NCBI GenBank assembly: GCA_009733775.1
Contig: WOGZ01000047.1
Coordinates: 62,001 to 126,000 of the forward strand
DNA length: 64,000 bases
Source of the DNA: Alectoria sarmentosa
Taxonomy: Eukaryota > Ascomycota > Lecanoromycetes > Lecanorales > Parmeliaceae
Direction: 5' to 3'
Shown: one piece after another, positions 1 through 12,145 of the stretch
How positions within the stretch are numbered: position 1 is the stretch's first letter
Layout: every line of letters starts with the position of its first letter
Notes under the pieces: model-generated
Database searches by the model: none
The model's input: only the letters and a program-made list of their open reading frames with translations
What the model was told of the DNA's origin: nothing
Made by a program: the position numbers and the translations under genes

Positions 1-1062
1 ATGTTGAAAATGTTAAAAAAATATTTATTTTCATCGAACGCTTTATAAATTATGCTTTTCAAATATTCATAAACGATTATTCGATCGCTATTAAAAACTT
101 CGATTTCATATTTACTTTTTTATATAAAAAGTATTTTCCACGAATTGCTTTTGAATTTATCTATTTTATTAAATTCAAAACTCATATTTTTTTTGACAAT
201 TTCGAATTATTAAGTTTTTAAAAGAATATTATCGATTTAAAACCTTTTTTTAAACATCGAAAAAAAATTCGAAATTAATTTATATCAATAAATTAAAAAA
301 AGCTGAACGTCTTTTTACAATTAATCTCGTTTTTATAAATCTTCATTTCGAGTCGAGCAGCATATATTTTAAAAATGAAAAAAATTTATTTTAAACTCAT
401 ATCGACGAAGTAAAAATTAAAGAAAATGCATTATAATGAAATAAAAAAGTGTAACGATGATTTTATGAAAACATTTTCGAAGAAATCTCGATTTAAAAAA
501 TTCATTGTTTAACGTAAATACGTCGAAAAGAATAATTTTATTTAAATTGAAAAGTAATAAAAATTCTTCGAAGTCGTGAAATCAACAATTATCGAAAATG
601 TTATAATTGAAATTAACTCGATTTTATAGTTTCATTTCGCGATTAATGTTAATAACGAGACGATAAGTAATTATCTCTTTTAATTGTAAAGTGTATTTTC
701 AAGTATCGAAACATCGTTCAAATTTTTATCAAACGAAAAAATTATTATATTTTTTTTATTTAAATTTAATAATGTTGAAAATCGCTATATAAATTCGAAA
801 AGAGAATATTTAATAATAATTCAATGTTTTATTAAAGTGAAATAATTAATTATTAATAACAAACATTCGATATTAATTTATAATAATCACGAAATTTTAA
901 AAAACATTATAAATAAAAAATAAACGAAAAAGAATTATATCGCAAATTGAATAAATAAATTAAAAGAATACGATTTTAAATTAACATATCGTTTCTCTCG
1001 AAATTAACACATAAAAATAATCGATAATTTAAATAAAATGTTAATGCGATTAACATTAATTA

Positions 1063-1248
1063 GCAAATGTCAGAAACTGAAATGATGCTGAATGCTTTAT
1101 ATTTCGGTATGCACGAAATAATAGCTATGAAGAGAAATACATGCTGTGAAGCCCGAATATGTAGGTAGCGCCAAGCCGCGCTAGGCCCAATCGAGTCATG
1201 TAAGGCTGTGAGCTGGAACCATGACAGCAAAGTAGAAAATAAAGACAA
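1063..1248. other. Normal-GC island inside the AT-rich block
   Basis: About 185 bases of ordinary composition, including GC-rich stretches around 1165-1190, with sharp edges to AT-rich DNA on both sides. The short minus-strand frame here resembles nothing I know. Since RIP acts on duplicated sequence, this piece was probably single-copy, either a scrap of original chromosome between two elements or a small later insertion. Confidence 0.6.
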
Positions 1249-1549
1249 AATAATTATAATTGCTATAAAAATTAAATAATAAACTTAATCGTTTAAAATT
1301 ATCGAATAAGTCGAGAATCGAATATTTAAATATATTAAATTTTTAATATATTATAAACTCATTAAATATATAAAAGAAAATGAAAAAGTTTTAAAAAAAT
1401 TCGAATTATCGCGAAATCGAAAACGTTATCTTCGAAATGCAACAAAATTTTACATTTTATCAATACTTTATAAATTTCAATTATTACGATATATCGAAAA
1501 CATTAAGTTTCAAAGCATTTATCTTATCGAAGCGAAAGTTTTTAAATAT

Positions 1550-2400
1550 TTATATATTATTTACGAAGATCACGATTATTACGCTATCGTCTTTATTTTT
1601 AATTTTTTAATAAATCGTGCTTATTAATTTATAAAAATAAAAAACATTTATTATTAATATCGAAATTATTATTTTTATTAATTACGATTTAAAAAGTTCA
1701 TTAAAATAAATATATAAACAATTTAAATGTTCGAATTAAATTAAATATGAGAAATAAATTAAATTGAATTCATTATTTTTATTTATTTAATCACGAAAGT
1801 TATTTATATATTATTAATTATTAATTATTTTAATCGATTTATATGAAATAAAGCTTATTAATAATATATTAATGTCGAAATTAAAAACATATGAGAAAAT
1901 CATATTATTTCAATTTTCGAATAATCACGAGAGATTTATTCTAATAATAATTCTCATTTTATCAACAAATAAATTTAACATATGTTTAAAAATTATAAAA
2001 TAACGCATTTCACAGATTTGATAAATTATTTCTCATTTATCGAATTGCTTAAACGAGTAATATAAAAAATGATGACATTTTTAATAAAGAAATACATCGA
2101 AAAAAGAATAACGGATAATTGATCGTTAATTGTTAAAAATGACATCCTTGAAATGAATATCAAATTTGTCAAAATTCATAATTATTTTTCAACGCAATTA
2201 ATGCTAAATTTCGAATCTCAATTATTTCATTTCGATATAAAATCAACATTTTTATTTGTTTATTTTAAAATATTATAAAAAATATTCACGCATCAATATC
2301 AAATTTATGCTACTTTTAAAAATGAAAATAAATTATTAATAATGAAAACAACTTTTTATTCACATTATTTCAAAAATAAAAATATTCGAAAATAAAGAAT
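1550..2400 (+). mobile_element. Possible Ty1/Copia retroelement relic (integrase then RT order)
   Basis: Plus strand near 1560-1610 reads EDHDYYAIVFIF, which could be a mutated integrase DDxSRxxWVYFL block. At 2231 the frame reads FDIKSTFLF, resembling the Copia reverse transcriptase motif DxKTAFL, with an IYATF-like segment about 30 codons on. Integrase upstream of RT is the Copia order, opposite to Gypsy. Stops interrupt everything, and the YVDD box and LTRs were not found. This is a tentative call from short, heavily mutated motifs. Confidence 0.3.
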
Positions 2401-4830
2401 ATTATAAACGAATAACTTAATAATAATAAGATATTATATTATAAATAAGCAAAAAAATAAAAAACTCGAATTTAAATAACTCGAATTTAAATTGCTTATT
2501 CGAATCACGAAATATAATTTTAATAAAAATATACGCGAATTACATAAATTGAATGTTATAAAAAAATATCATATAAACGATATGCTGTTATACTATTAAA
2601 GATAATTTATCTTTTTCGCTAAAATGCTTTTAATTACGTTATCACATAACATTATTTCAATAATTATTTCGAATAATCGATTAATAAAGAATAAACGAGA
2701 CGATAAAGCTTTTATATTTTATTATTAACATTTTATTTTAACAAGCTCTCAACATTATTAAGAGAATAAAAAAAAGAGTTATTAATAATTATTTAACTAT
2801 TTTATCGATTAAAAAACATTAATTATTAAAACATAATTATCATTTTCTCACTTTATTATATGTTTTTATACATAATTATATAATTAAGTTTAATAACATT
2901 ATTATGCATTTATAAAAAAATAAATGAATATTAACTTCGCGCTAATATTACGCTTATCTTTAAAATCTTATTTTCTTTTCTTTTTATATCACATTAATTA
3001 TTCATTAATTATTCATTAATTTTATATTTTAATCTCAATAATCTTATTTAATTATTAACATAATACGTTTTAAGATATTAAACGAAAAAAAAATGATTTC
3101 AATTGAAATAAAAATTCACGAAGTTAAAATGAAAACAAAATTAAAAATTAAAAGAGAAATAGAAAAAAAATTATTTACTCGCTTTATCAAATCTCTTAAA
3201 CGTCGAATTGAAAATAACGACACGATAAATATCGCGTTATTATTAATAATAATTAAAAGATTTATTATTAAAAAAGTGAAAACAATGCTCGAAAATAATG
3301 AATTCGATTTTTTAAAATTAAACTCTTTTCAATTCGCAATTATCAATCTTTTATTTAAAACGCGCAATAAAAAAATTAAAAGTGTTGAAATAATAATTAA
3401 TATCGAAAAATTTATATACATTTTCAAAAACTTATCGAAATTAAAAGCAATAAGCGAAATGATTTTTTTATCGATGATATTGCAATTGAGCAATGATATT
3501 AATATTAAATTATCTTATAAACCTTCGAAAATCGATAAATAAAAAAATTATTTAAATTTTTAAATATAAGTACGACGCAAAATAAAGCAATTAAAAGATA
3601 TATGTTTAAATAAATTATTCGAAACGATGTTAAATAACATAAAATTAAACGTTTTTCTCGAATTTTATAATTCGATATTCTTTATAATGCTTATAAGCTT
3701 TTTAATTTTAATTTATTTTAAATAATTTACGAAATTCAAGTATAAAAATAATGCATCTTTCAAAATTTATTTCAATATTATCGTTCGCAATGTTAATAAA
3801 ATGTTTTAGAAAATCGAAGACGTAAATATAATTATCGATTTAAAAACATAAAATTAATCTCTTATCGAAATCATCAATAAATTGTTTTTTTACATATTGA
3901 GCAATTACATTTTCGTAAAAAATTATAATAAAATTGTTCGCAATATTGTTATTAATATAAATAACATAATAAAATTAATTAAACGTGATTTTTACGCGTA
4001 TAACATTATAATAATCACGATCGCAAACGAAGTTTTCATAAATGCGAATAAGATCAAGATGATCGTTTTATATATACGAAATTTATTTAAATATATCTCA
4101 AATGATATAAATTTAATAATGAACGATGACGAAAAATTAGTATCAAAAGAAGATAATGAATTATTAATAAACGATAATGATATAAAGTAAAAAAAATACG
4201 ACTTAAAATGAGTGAAACACACGAAAAAAAGAGTTAAGTTTTAAAAAACATCGATTAATTCAATAACGATCGCAACATTAAACGATTTATTCGAATTGAT
4301 TTAAAATGAATTTTTATCAAAAAAGAAACAAGAGAAGTTACTCGAACGTTCACTTAATTATGTTATTTATAAATAATTCATTAAGTTCCTCTCATTGTTA
4401 TTTATTTAAAACGTTATTAATAAAAATTTGCACAAATGTCGATGCTTAAAACTTTACGAATTTAAATTCGAAAACAATTTCGTTTTTTATATTAAAAAAT
4501 TGTTGTAAAAAGAAATTAAAAAAGAATTTAACACAATAAAAAAGAATAGATTGATAATTGAGTATAAAGTCGTTTATGTTAAAAAAGCAAAAGAGGAAAT
4601 TAAAAAGATTATCAACTTAAAATATTTATAAAGAGTCAAAGATCGAGCAATATAAATCGAAAAAAAGTAACTCGAAAATCGTTTTCGAGCAGAAATCACT
4701 ATTAAGATCAAATAAAGATTCGATGACGAATTTGAAAAACGTCTTATTGTTGCCCTCAAACAAAAAATGATCGATATTATGGAATAGAATTTTAAAGCAC
4801 CCTTCGATGTTTAATCGGTTAAATGAAAGT

Positions 4831-5892
4831 TTCGAAGACGAAGCCCTTTTTTTTGAGTAGGGGAGATTTGATGGATCTGGTAAGGGCAATGCACAATAAG
4901 CCCTTGCTGAATAAGCCTTTGTTTGGCACATGATCATAAGCCCATAGTTAGCAGTAGATAGGATGATCAATCAAGGCATTTACAAGCAAAGGACAGCTTT
5001 GTAGTTTGTAAGAACTTCAACGCCAATGCAGATTGAAGCTAGCGCCACGATATAAACCCTTATCCACTCATCCTTTGGTGTCCGATATCGCTTCAGAGTT
5101 CAAAGCCACCCACGACGTTTTCCAAACTTCTCGATCTTTTTCTCGTCACTGTCAGATACCTAGGTAATAAGGTATTCATGATTCTGGCGTTGCTTCCCAA
5201 GCTTCCCCAATCCCCACACCTTGCCCACAGCAACACAGCAGAACAATACATGTTATGAAGCGTCTTATCACTGTGATCGGGAAACGCGTGAGAACCTGAC
5301 GCAGTGGGGTTCTGTAGACCATTTCCTGAGCACGATGCTTACATATCCAATCCAAAAAAGGCCATGATCATCCCAACTACTTGAGCGCTACAGCGAATAA
5401 GCCAGCGCCAGGGCAAGCCGATGCCAGCCGCTGCGGCATCAGTTGCACCATTTTCCTGCTCTGGACCGCCTTACGAAGCAATCCACTCGCGATCTCTGCA
5501 CATCTAGTAGCTTTCCACGTAGAGCGGTGAAGCTCTTGTCAAGACCTAATCTTGCTCCAATGACAATTGATGCCCATGACTAGTTGCTGATTTGACTCAT
5601 ACGGAACCTTGACACCACGCGCCATGAGAGCCGAGCAAGGAGCCCTTCTGGGTTCTTAGTGCTCGTCCTTAATTGCGGAGTCTGGATACCTTCCGGAATA
5701 TTACTCCTTCGGGAAAACCTTGAATTTGCTTCGACGCCAAGGAAGATGCGCGTCAGCTTGGAGTCGCCTTTGGCGAAACGGCGTTTTGAGGGGAGTAATA
5801 CACGTGCTCGTGCCATACGGAGTAGTTGTAGATTCTTTCTTCTATGCGTTGAGTGGAGCTTCGGCCTGCGAGAGGCTTCGGTGTTTCGTGAT
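4831..5892. other. Gene-free stretch
   Basis: Normal-GC DNA between the AT-rich block and the first gene. Short frames on both strands have no recognisable domain. I see no RNA gene or obvious repeat here. Confidence 0.5.
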
Positions 5893-7144
5893 CTAGGAGA
5901 TCTCCTTGCTATGGGCTACGATGATGCCATCTACCCAGTCTTTGACTTTTCCGGCTATGCTATAGCTGTTGCGTAAAGTCGTGCAGAAGTCGTGAGGCAT
6001 TCCTTCCTTGTCAACTCGCATGACCGGTTTCCATTGTTCCGATCCGGATTCAGTCTGACTATTCGATAAGTGACCTCGAGCTGCTATCAAAGCATCCCTG
6101 GTATGATCTGCCACCCAGCTATCCTGGAGCTATGTCAGATTGATTGGGTCTGGGTATACGTGAGTTGAAATACCTTTTTACCCCAGTAAAAAGTGAGGTT
6201 CGAGCTTGCCGTGTCGCGGTTGTTCGTGCCTTCGCTTGTTGCAGCTCCCCAGACTTCTTTGTCCCACTTGTCTTCTGTGATTGTTGTCATTTCGTCCTTG
6301 GCAAGATGCCTGCAAAGTCTGTTAGCAGGTATCGTCAGTTGGAAAAGGAGAGCACTTGCAATGCTTGTCTAACACCCATCGGGCTTTTGATGAACGATGC
6401 AGTGGTTGTTGCTGCGTACTCGGGAAATCTAGTGACAAGCTTGACAAGCCTGTGAAGGAAGCTGTCTGGGACCAGCGATGACAAAGTCGTCGCGATGGTG
6501 CCGATGACTACTGGAAAGTACGGAATCTGGAGGATTTTCTTGTTCGAAGTGACGATTAGCTGCAAGCCTGGTTAACGGTCATGGATACGTACACCGAACA
6601 CCATTCCCAGAGGTGATTTCGCAATATGAGTGATGGTAGGAAACAGCAATATTCCCCCAATGAGATCAAAGTCCTCTTCGCCTTCTTCAATTTTATTTGG
6701 ATGTTGTTGAATAAGCTCAAGTAGCATGTAGCATCCAACAGAATGACCCATGAGTATGACCTTGGGACTGTTACCAGTACGATTCCGGTGAGATTTTACG
6801 TGGTGGTAAAAAAGGTGCTCCTGGGCTGCGATTTGTTGCTCGAGTCCAAGCGGATTTCTGGGCCTTTTAGATTTCTTGCCATCTTGAGCAAACTCAAATC
6901 CCTCCAGAGAATGGCCACAAATGTGAAATCTCGACGACTCGATTGTAGACGAGCTTGAGAGCAGCGCATACAGTCTAGACAAGAAAGGTTGGTAGTATGG
7001 AATCAAGCCCGGGTTTCCCGGTATGAAGTAAATTAAATAATCTTGAGTCTTGCCGTCGACCGCATCTGTAGAGGGCTCGTAGCATATTCTGTCGCTGGTT
7101 TCGAAAGAGGAGTCTCCCAGAAGGGGATCTCTACTCATGCTCAT
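5893..7144 (-). CDS. Lipid droplet-associated hydrolase-like alpha/beta hydrolase
   Basis: Four exons fit well: 7144-6593, 6538-6360, 6309-6174 and 6123-5893, giving 365 residues. Exon 1 holds the oxyanion-side block FIPGNPGLIPYY (about 39-51) and the nucleophile elbow GHSVG with Ser135. Exon 2 continues with ASFIKSPMGVRQAL; exon 3 carries KDEM and LTFYWGKKD; exon 4 has SWVADHTRD and the C-terminal GMPHDFC, whose His is the likely catalytic base. This order matches the LDAH family (lipid droplet-associated serine hydrolases; yeast YPR147C type). Intron 2 (6310-6359) must use a GC donor, GCAAGT, to keep frame and the family sequence QALHLAKDEM. Introns 1 and 3 are 54 and 50 bp. The adjacent membrane-protein gene is divergent. 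Substrate is unknown; a role at lipid droplets is inferred from family only. Confidence 0.85.
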
Positions 7145-7679
7145 GAAGGGCGGAAGCGAAATTGCGCCGGGGCGTTATCGGCGCGCAGGAAGAGACGTAA
7201 AGATGAGATGCTCTGCAAGAACAGACATGAACAAAGGAGTGTGATTAAAGATGTATTCAGAGCAAGAGAGAATGGGCCATCTTACGAGGCAGTGATCCTC
7301 GGCGTGTGCGCTGTCAGCTCCTGCCTGACCTCGAACATGTCCTGTCACAGCCTCCCTCGCCGCCCCCCAAACAGGCAGTCTTTGAGGTCGCCTTGGCAGG
7401 GAGAAGCTAGCGGCGGACGCGTAAATCCTACGCTAGCCAATACTATGCCATGGCTGCCCCGCCACGAATTTTTCCAACCTCGCCCGTCAGAACGGTGACC
7501 GCCTCTACTCAGACGGGCCAGAGCTTTGCATGGCTTCATTTTCCAAGCCCCCAACAGGCTCAAACTATATACGAATCCCAATCAAGGTGTCGAGTATTGA
7601 AAGGACCAGCCAATGGAAGCTTCTACAAGCAGTGATGCCCGATTCTTGCGTTGCGGGCGGGCTGTGAGCGCATGGTGCA
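7145..7679. promoter_or_regulatory. Divergent intergenic region
   Basis: 535 bases between the start codons of the hydrolase (minus) and the membrane-protein gene (plus), so both promoters must lie here. Overlapping short frames are mutual shadows. No specific binding motif is claimed. Confidence 0.45.
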
Positions 7680-9035
7680 ATGGCACACCTCTTCTTCATC
7701 TTCACTCTGTATCTAGGAGGCGCGGCAGCAGCTAGTACCACGAATGCGACCTCATCTGGACGCCAGGAAGGATGGGTCAGTTCACCAAATGGCCGTGGCA
7801 CCTACGATATCATATGGGGCTCTCTTCTCACCATCTTCCTATGCACATGGACTTCCCTCCACCTCAACATACCATCACTTCATGAGAGATACCTGCATCG
7901 GTGGTTCCGTAAGCTTCGTTGGATGGTGCAAGCCATCATGGCTCCCGAGTTCATTGTCGGCTTCGCTACAGGTCAAAAAGTTGAAGCGAGACGATCAGTA
8001 GAGACATGGAAGAATTCTGGATACCCCAAATGGACAATGCGCCATGGATTCTATGCCAACATGGGTGGCTTCGTTTTGCAGCCACGTGATAGTCATCCCT
8101 TCCCAATCAACTCCAAACAACTGCACTACCTCGTGACTCGAGGTTATACACCCTTCCCTGCCATCACCGAGAAAGAGATCTGGGACAAGAGCAAGCAAGA
8201 TAGGTTTCAGAAGGCCTTGGCTTTGATACAAACGGGGTGGTTCGTTCTTCAGTGCTTGGGCCGCGCAATCCAACATCTTCCCGTCACAACGCTTGAGCTC
8301 GCCACCTTTGGTTTCGTATTCTGTACCTTCGCCTCTTATTACCAGTGGTCCAACAAGCCTCTAGATGTTGAAAGTCCAACGATAGTTGAGATCCAGAAAA
8401 GCACAAAGGAGATACTCATCGAGGCTGGTAATATGCCCAACGCAAGCAAGCCGTACAGCCATACTCCTCTCGATTTTATTGACGATCAGTCTCCGTCCTG
8501 GCTCACCGAAATCCAGCCGCACTTACGATTTCAGATGGGCCCACGTGAGCGCCCGTTGCCTCGTTTCACGAACGACAAATTTCCTGTCATTGGAGCAAGC
8601 CCTGATGCCATATTTTTATTTATCATCATTTTAGCCTACTGCTGCATACATTTCATCGCCTGGAATTTTGATTTTCCAACTCACGTAGAGCGCGTAATCT
8701 GGCGAGCGGGTTGTATCACCATTGTTGCGACCACCTTCATCTTCCTGGCTTGCGAAAGTTATCAGGATGGGCATCGGGTCGGCCGCTGGCAGCGCTGGTA
8801 CCTGAAAATATTTCCCAAGAACCCTGTCCATATTGCGAGGGTGAACACTATGGAAAAGAAAAGACGCGAGATGGAGTTTATTCCTTTTTGGGAAATTGTC
8901 ATCATGTCGCCTGTGACTATGATGTACACCGTGGCACGTACTTACATTGTTGTCGAGGTCTTCGTCAGCCTTCGCTCGCTTCCTAGTGGCGCATTCGATT
9001 CGGTGCAATGGTCCAATTTCATACCGCATTCCTGA
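7680..9035 (+). CDS. Fungal multi-pass membrane protein of unknown function
   Basis: Single open frame of 451 residues. The first 18 residues (MAHLFFIFTLYLGGAAAA) look like a signal peptide. The block WGSLLTIFLCTWTSLHLNIP (about 46-65) followed by LRWMVQAIMAPEFIVGFA is characteristic of a large family of uncharacterised fungal membrane proteins. Further hydrophobic segments lie at about 185-200, 207-222, 305-325 and 335-355, and a last one near 405-430. No catalytic motif is visible. ATG 7680 fits the signal peptide. The gene is divergent from the hydrolase and upstream of a LYVALY gene. Identity as a real gene is clear from length and membrane pattern; function is not known. Confidence 0.75.
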   Translation: MAHLFFIFTLYLGGAAAASTTNATSSGRQEGWVSSPNGRGTYDIIWGSLLTIFLCTWTSLHLNIPSLHERYLHRWFRKLRWMVQAIMAPEFIVGFATGQKVEARRSVETWKNSGYPKWTMRHGFYANMGGFVLQPRDSHPFPINSKQLHYLVTRGYTPFPAITEKEIWDKSKQDRFQKALALIQTGWFVLQCLGRAIQHLPVTTLELATFGFVFCTFASYYQWSNKPLDVESPTIVEIQKSTKEILIEAGNMPNASKPYSHTPLDFIDDQSPSWLTEIQPHLRFQMGPRERPLPRFTNDKFPVIGASPDAIFLFIIILAYCCIHFIAWNFDFPTHVERVIWRAGCITIVATTFIFLACESYQDGHRVGRWQRWYLKIFPKNPVHIARVNTMEKKRREMEFIPFWEIVIMSPVTMMYTVARTYIVVEVFVSLRSLPSGAFDSVQWSNFIPHS

Positions 9036-9350
9036 ACAATCACGGCAAAAGAATGATGCGGCTCTTTGGAGGTCTATTGGCATCGGCAATGAAGTGTGCA
9101 GACCCATATGCCGGGTGCAATGATAGGCGTTCAAACCAGGAAGCCACGTGGTGAGACGAAGGAAGCGGTGCTAAGAGGGCACAGCACACCCGTCTTTCTG
9201 CCATGAGGAGTTTCAACGACGCCTGCAAAGCTATGTACGAGGTTCTTCCGTCTTGGCAAACCTATTGGCAGCGGCAATGATGAGACGCGCATATATCTCA
9301 GGTGAACTTACATTAGACGAGCCCAGACCGGAGGAGAGGGAATTAAATAT

Positions 9351-9399
9351 CGACTATCGACTATCGACTATCAACTATCGACTATCAACTATCAACTAT
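9351..9399. repeat. 7-bp minisatellite (CGACTAT/CAACTAT x7)
   Basis: Seven consecutive 7-base units alternate between CGACTAT and CAACTAT in the gap between the membrane protein and the next gene, about 150 bases before its start codon. Confidence 0.9.
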
Positions 9400-9551
9400 C
9401 GTCGATTGAGCAAAAGATAAGAAAGTCAAAAGTGGGGCTGGCAGGCTAATTCTTCCTTCATATTGGACCCTGCATCCTCCCTTTGACTTTCAACCACAAC
9501 CATACTACGGAGTACAGTATCTACCTATTCTCCAGTCCAACCAACATCATC

Positions 9552-10100
9552 ATGCGTAACAAACCACGTCTGCACCTTGGCCTCTACGTCCGTCCCAAAT
9601 ATCCAGACACTTATCACTACGCTCTCCTCATTCGACCCAAACCCTCAAATGCCCCCGCCGCCCTCAAATTCCACATCCACAACAAGCTTCAAAAGACAGA
9701 CGATATCGTTTCACAGCCCTGGCTCTATGAGACTATCGACATCCCCAACATCTCTCTGGAGCCACGTCTTCTCGCTTGCATCGCCATTGAGAAAATCCTC
9801 GTGCCTTTAGGACGCGTCAATCAGATCTTGCGTGAAGTCCCCATCCATCAAATTGACGATCCCAGCGGACAAGGCAAAGGTTTCGACTGTGTCAAGTGGA
9901 TCCAGCTTGCTATCCCAGCGCTTCGTCGCGCTGATGCTGTCTCAAACAATGGATTCACCTGGGATGGAATAAGAGAAGAGGCGTTTAGATATATGAGGAG
10001 AAAAAGGCAGGAGAGAAGGTGGGAAGTGGGATGGAAAGGAGGACGCCAGGAGGATGTGGCTACATTCGATATGCTGACGGGTGAGGAGGTTGTTCCTTGA
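9552..10100 (+). CDS. LYVALY-family protein, distal member (unknown function)
   Basis: Small intronless gene, 182 residues from the ATG at 9552. That start puts PRLHLGLYVRP next to the N-terminus, as in the 48-53 kb paralogues; the frame stays open to 9483, but that extension does not look like the family. Visible family features: LHLGLYVRP, then YHYALLIRP, then an ILVPLGRVNQIL segment, FDCVKWIQLAIPAL, and a C-terminal ATFDMLTGEE. The array member at 48145-48765 ends similarly with PTFDLLKNQE. I believe this matches the fungal Pfam family DUF6914, but that is from memory and unverified. No signal peptide or membrane segment. Function unknown. Confidence 0.7.
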   Translation: MRNKPRLHLGLYVRPKYPDTYHYALLIRPKPSNAPAALKFHIHNKLQKTDDIVSQPWLYETIDIPNISLEPRLLACIAIEKILVPLGRVNQILREVPIHQIDDPSGQGKGFDCVKWIQLAIPALRRADAVSNNGFTWDGIREEAFRYMRRKRQERRWEVGWKGGRQEDVATFDMLTGEEVVP

Positions 10101-10655
10101 TTGTGAAGGGCACCAAAAGTCGTGAAGACTACGACGACTGTATCATCTACCGGGTGGAAATGACTGAATGTTTACGAATCATGATGTGACGGATGATGAG
10201 GTATCTACAGGGTATATTGGACACAGGCGCTATCTAGTATGGGATACTGGAAGTACAAAATACAATGCTGTCACATAATTCTCTACCTTCATCTATTTAT
10301 TATTTGTGAGCGCCAAGACTGACTCTTCATGTTGCTTAAATACGACAACATGGACGGAGTATACTGCCTATCAAGTCGTCCATTTCGAGGACTACAGGCC
10401 ATGATTTTGGTTATTTCACAATTTCGAAGAGTCAAAGGAAGGACAGCTGGTTCTAGCTTTGGCATGATCGACACCCTGGCGCTGCAACTAATGGTATGGC
10501 TGCAGGAGCAGCTTAGGCTAGAGAACACGGCGTCGACGACCTTTCTTTGGCATGTTGCACTTTCCACTATTTGTGCACAAGTCATCCAACGTCTTGGCAC
10601 ACTCAACGGTCTGCTTTCCCAACATTATCTGCTCCGACTTTTTCCATCCAAGACG

Positions 10656-12145
10656 ACCTCAACATCAGACATTCACACCCTTCTCGAAGAAATCGCCTCC
10701 CAGGGCGCTAGCTTGGATGAACCTGACCACGAATATGCCAGAAGAGAATTGTTGGCCGCTGCGCGCTCTCTCTGCTACAAGCTCGAAACGCCGATTGAAT
10801 CTCTCCTTAGAATCTGCTGGGCCGAAATAAGCTCCCGAACCCTTTCTACGAAAACAGAAAGACGGCATCGCGGAGCAGACTAACACATGTATCGAATAGG
10901 CCCAAACACATCCTGCCATCCGAACAGGAGTCGAGATGAATCTGTTTGAGAAATTTGCTGAAGATGGTGGTGTTGTGAAGAGTAAGGGCCAACTGGCTTC
11001 TATGACCAGTTCAGATCCTGTCTTGCTGAGTATGTCATGGTCAATTAATTGCATTGCACGACAGTTCCGCCGTTGACTACAGGTTGCTAATGCCGATTTA
11101 CTTCATTTAGGCCGCATATTGAAGCATTTGGCGGCGGCGAGAGTTATTCAAGAGGTCGATGCTGATACATATGCGCCGACGGCTCTCTCAAATGCGCTGA
11201 TTGAACCGAAATATCGAGATGCGTTTCCTACAGTGTTCGTGTTGACGACAGAACCCAAGTGCTATTCTTCCGGGTGACCGCTGATAGAATTCAATGAAAA
11301 TTAGCAACGACGTAGCCGGGCCTCCACTACGGCAATTGCACAAATATCTCGCGTCAACCGGCTTTGAGAATCCGACAAATCCTACAGATGGACCCTTTCG
11401 TACGTACATTTCGGAGCGCTCTGTTCTTGCTGGATGGCAGAGCCTGAGTCGCAACACGTGTTGTGGGAACGATGGCTCTGAACGTACTACAGTCTTTCTT
11501 CTTCGCTTGGGTTCTTGCCAGGTTGATTTGTATCCTTGTGGGTTTTCACACTGGAGTAGTATGACATTTAGCAGATCTTTCAAGGTCAAGCCGGTCATTC
11601 GATGGCACTCCAAGCCCGAGCAGCACTCATAATTGGGAGATATTTTGGCTAAAAAGACATGCTGACATCCACACCCCGTGCAGAATATGGCCACAACACA
11701 CCTCTCCATGCCTTTGCCTGGATGAAAGGGCATCCACTAGTTCATCAACAGTTCGGCAACTTCATCGCAGGCTACCAACAAGGCCGGCCCAGTTGGCTGG
11801 ATTTCTTCCCAGCAGAGGACCAGCTAGCCAAGGGTTGAAGAGAGGACGACGATGCGGTACTGCTTGTCGACGTAGGCGGAGGGATGGGGCAGGATCTCGA
11901 GGAGTTTCGGAGGAGGCTGCCTAATGCGAAGGGAGATTTGGTGTTGCAAGATCAGGAAGAGCCTGTCGAAAGAGCAAAACCAGGTCTAGCTGAGAAGGGC
12001 ATTAAAGCGACGGCCCATGATTTCTTCACCCCACAGCCCATTAAAAGTGATCACAACCATTGACCAAGCCTAAAAGCATATTACTCACTCATTGACATCA
12101 ATGCTTCAGGAACACGAGCGTACTACCTCCACTCGGTCCTGCACC
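10656..12145 (+). pseudogene. Fungal O-methyltransferase pseudogene (OMT1)
   Basis: Pieces of a plant-type/fungal SAM O-methyltransferase appear in order: N-terminal SDIHTLLEEI...ELLAAAR (10656-10815), AIRTGVEMNLFEKFAEDGG (about 10920-10980), RILKHLAAARVIQEV (11112 on), NDVAGPPLRQLHKYL (about 11307), EYGHNTPLHAFAWM (11684 on), then the SAM motif LLVDVGGGMGQDLEEF and LVLQDQEEP. Defects: no start codon in context, a stop before segment 2 with no GT donor to splice round it, an in-frame TGA at 11836-11838 just before the SAM motif, and truncation after AYYLHSVLH (near 12143), where a dispersed repeat begins. The DWP dimer/catalytic region and C-terminus are missing. A complete relative lies at 56612-58184. 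It may once have belonged to the neighbouring diterpene cluster. Confidence 0.8.

Larger units (their letters stand above)
1..4830. repeat. AT-rich RIP-degraded repeat block (left)
   Basis: Almost pure A/T sequence with stops in all frames, ending abruptly near 4830 where normal base composition begins. The open frames at 3093-3542 (+) and 3882-4190 (+) encode only Lys/Ile/Asn-rich peptides and look like composition artefacts or decayed retroelement frames, not genes. Known: RIP in Pezizomycotina turns duplicated DNA into such islands by C-to-T change. Inferred: one or more dead transposons. No terminal repeats were found here, so element borders are unknown. Confidence 0.85.

Noticed and set aside
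3093..4190. Two plus-strand frames of 149 and 102 codons in the left AT block
   Set aside because: Composition is Lys/Ile/Asn only, with no domain; open frames on A-rich strands arise by bias because stops on that strand are fewer.
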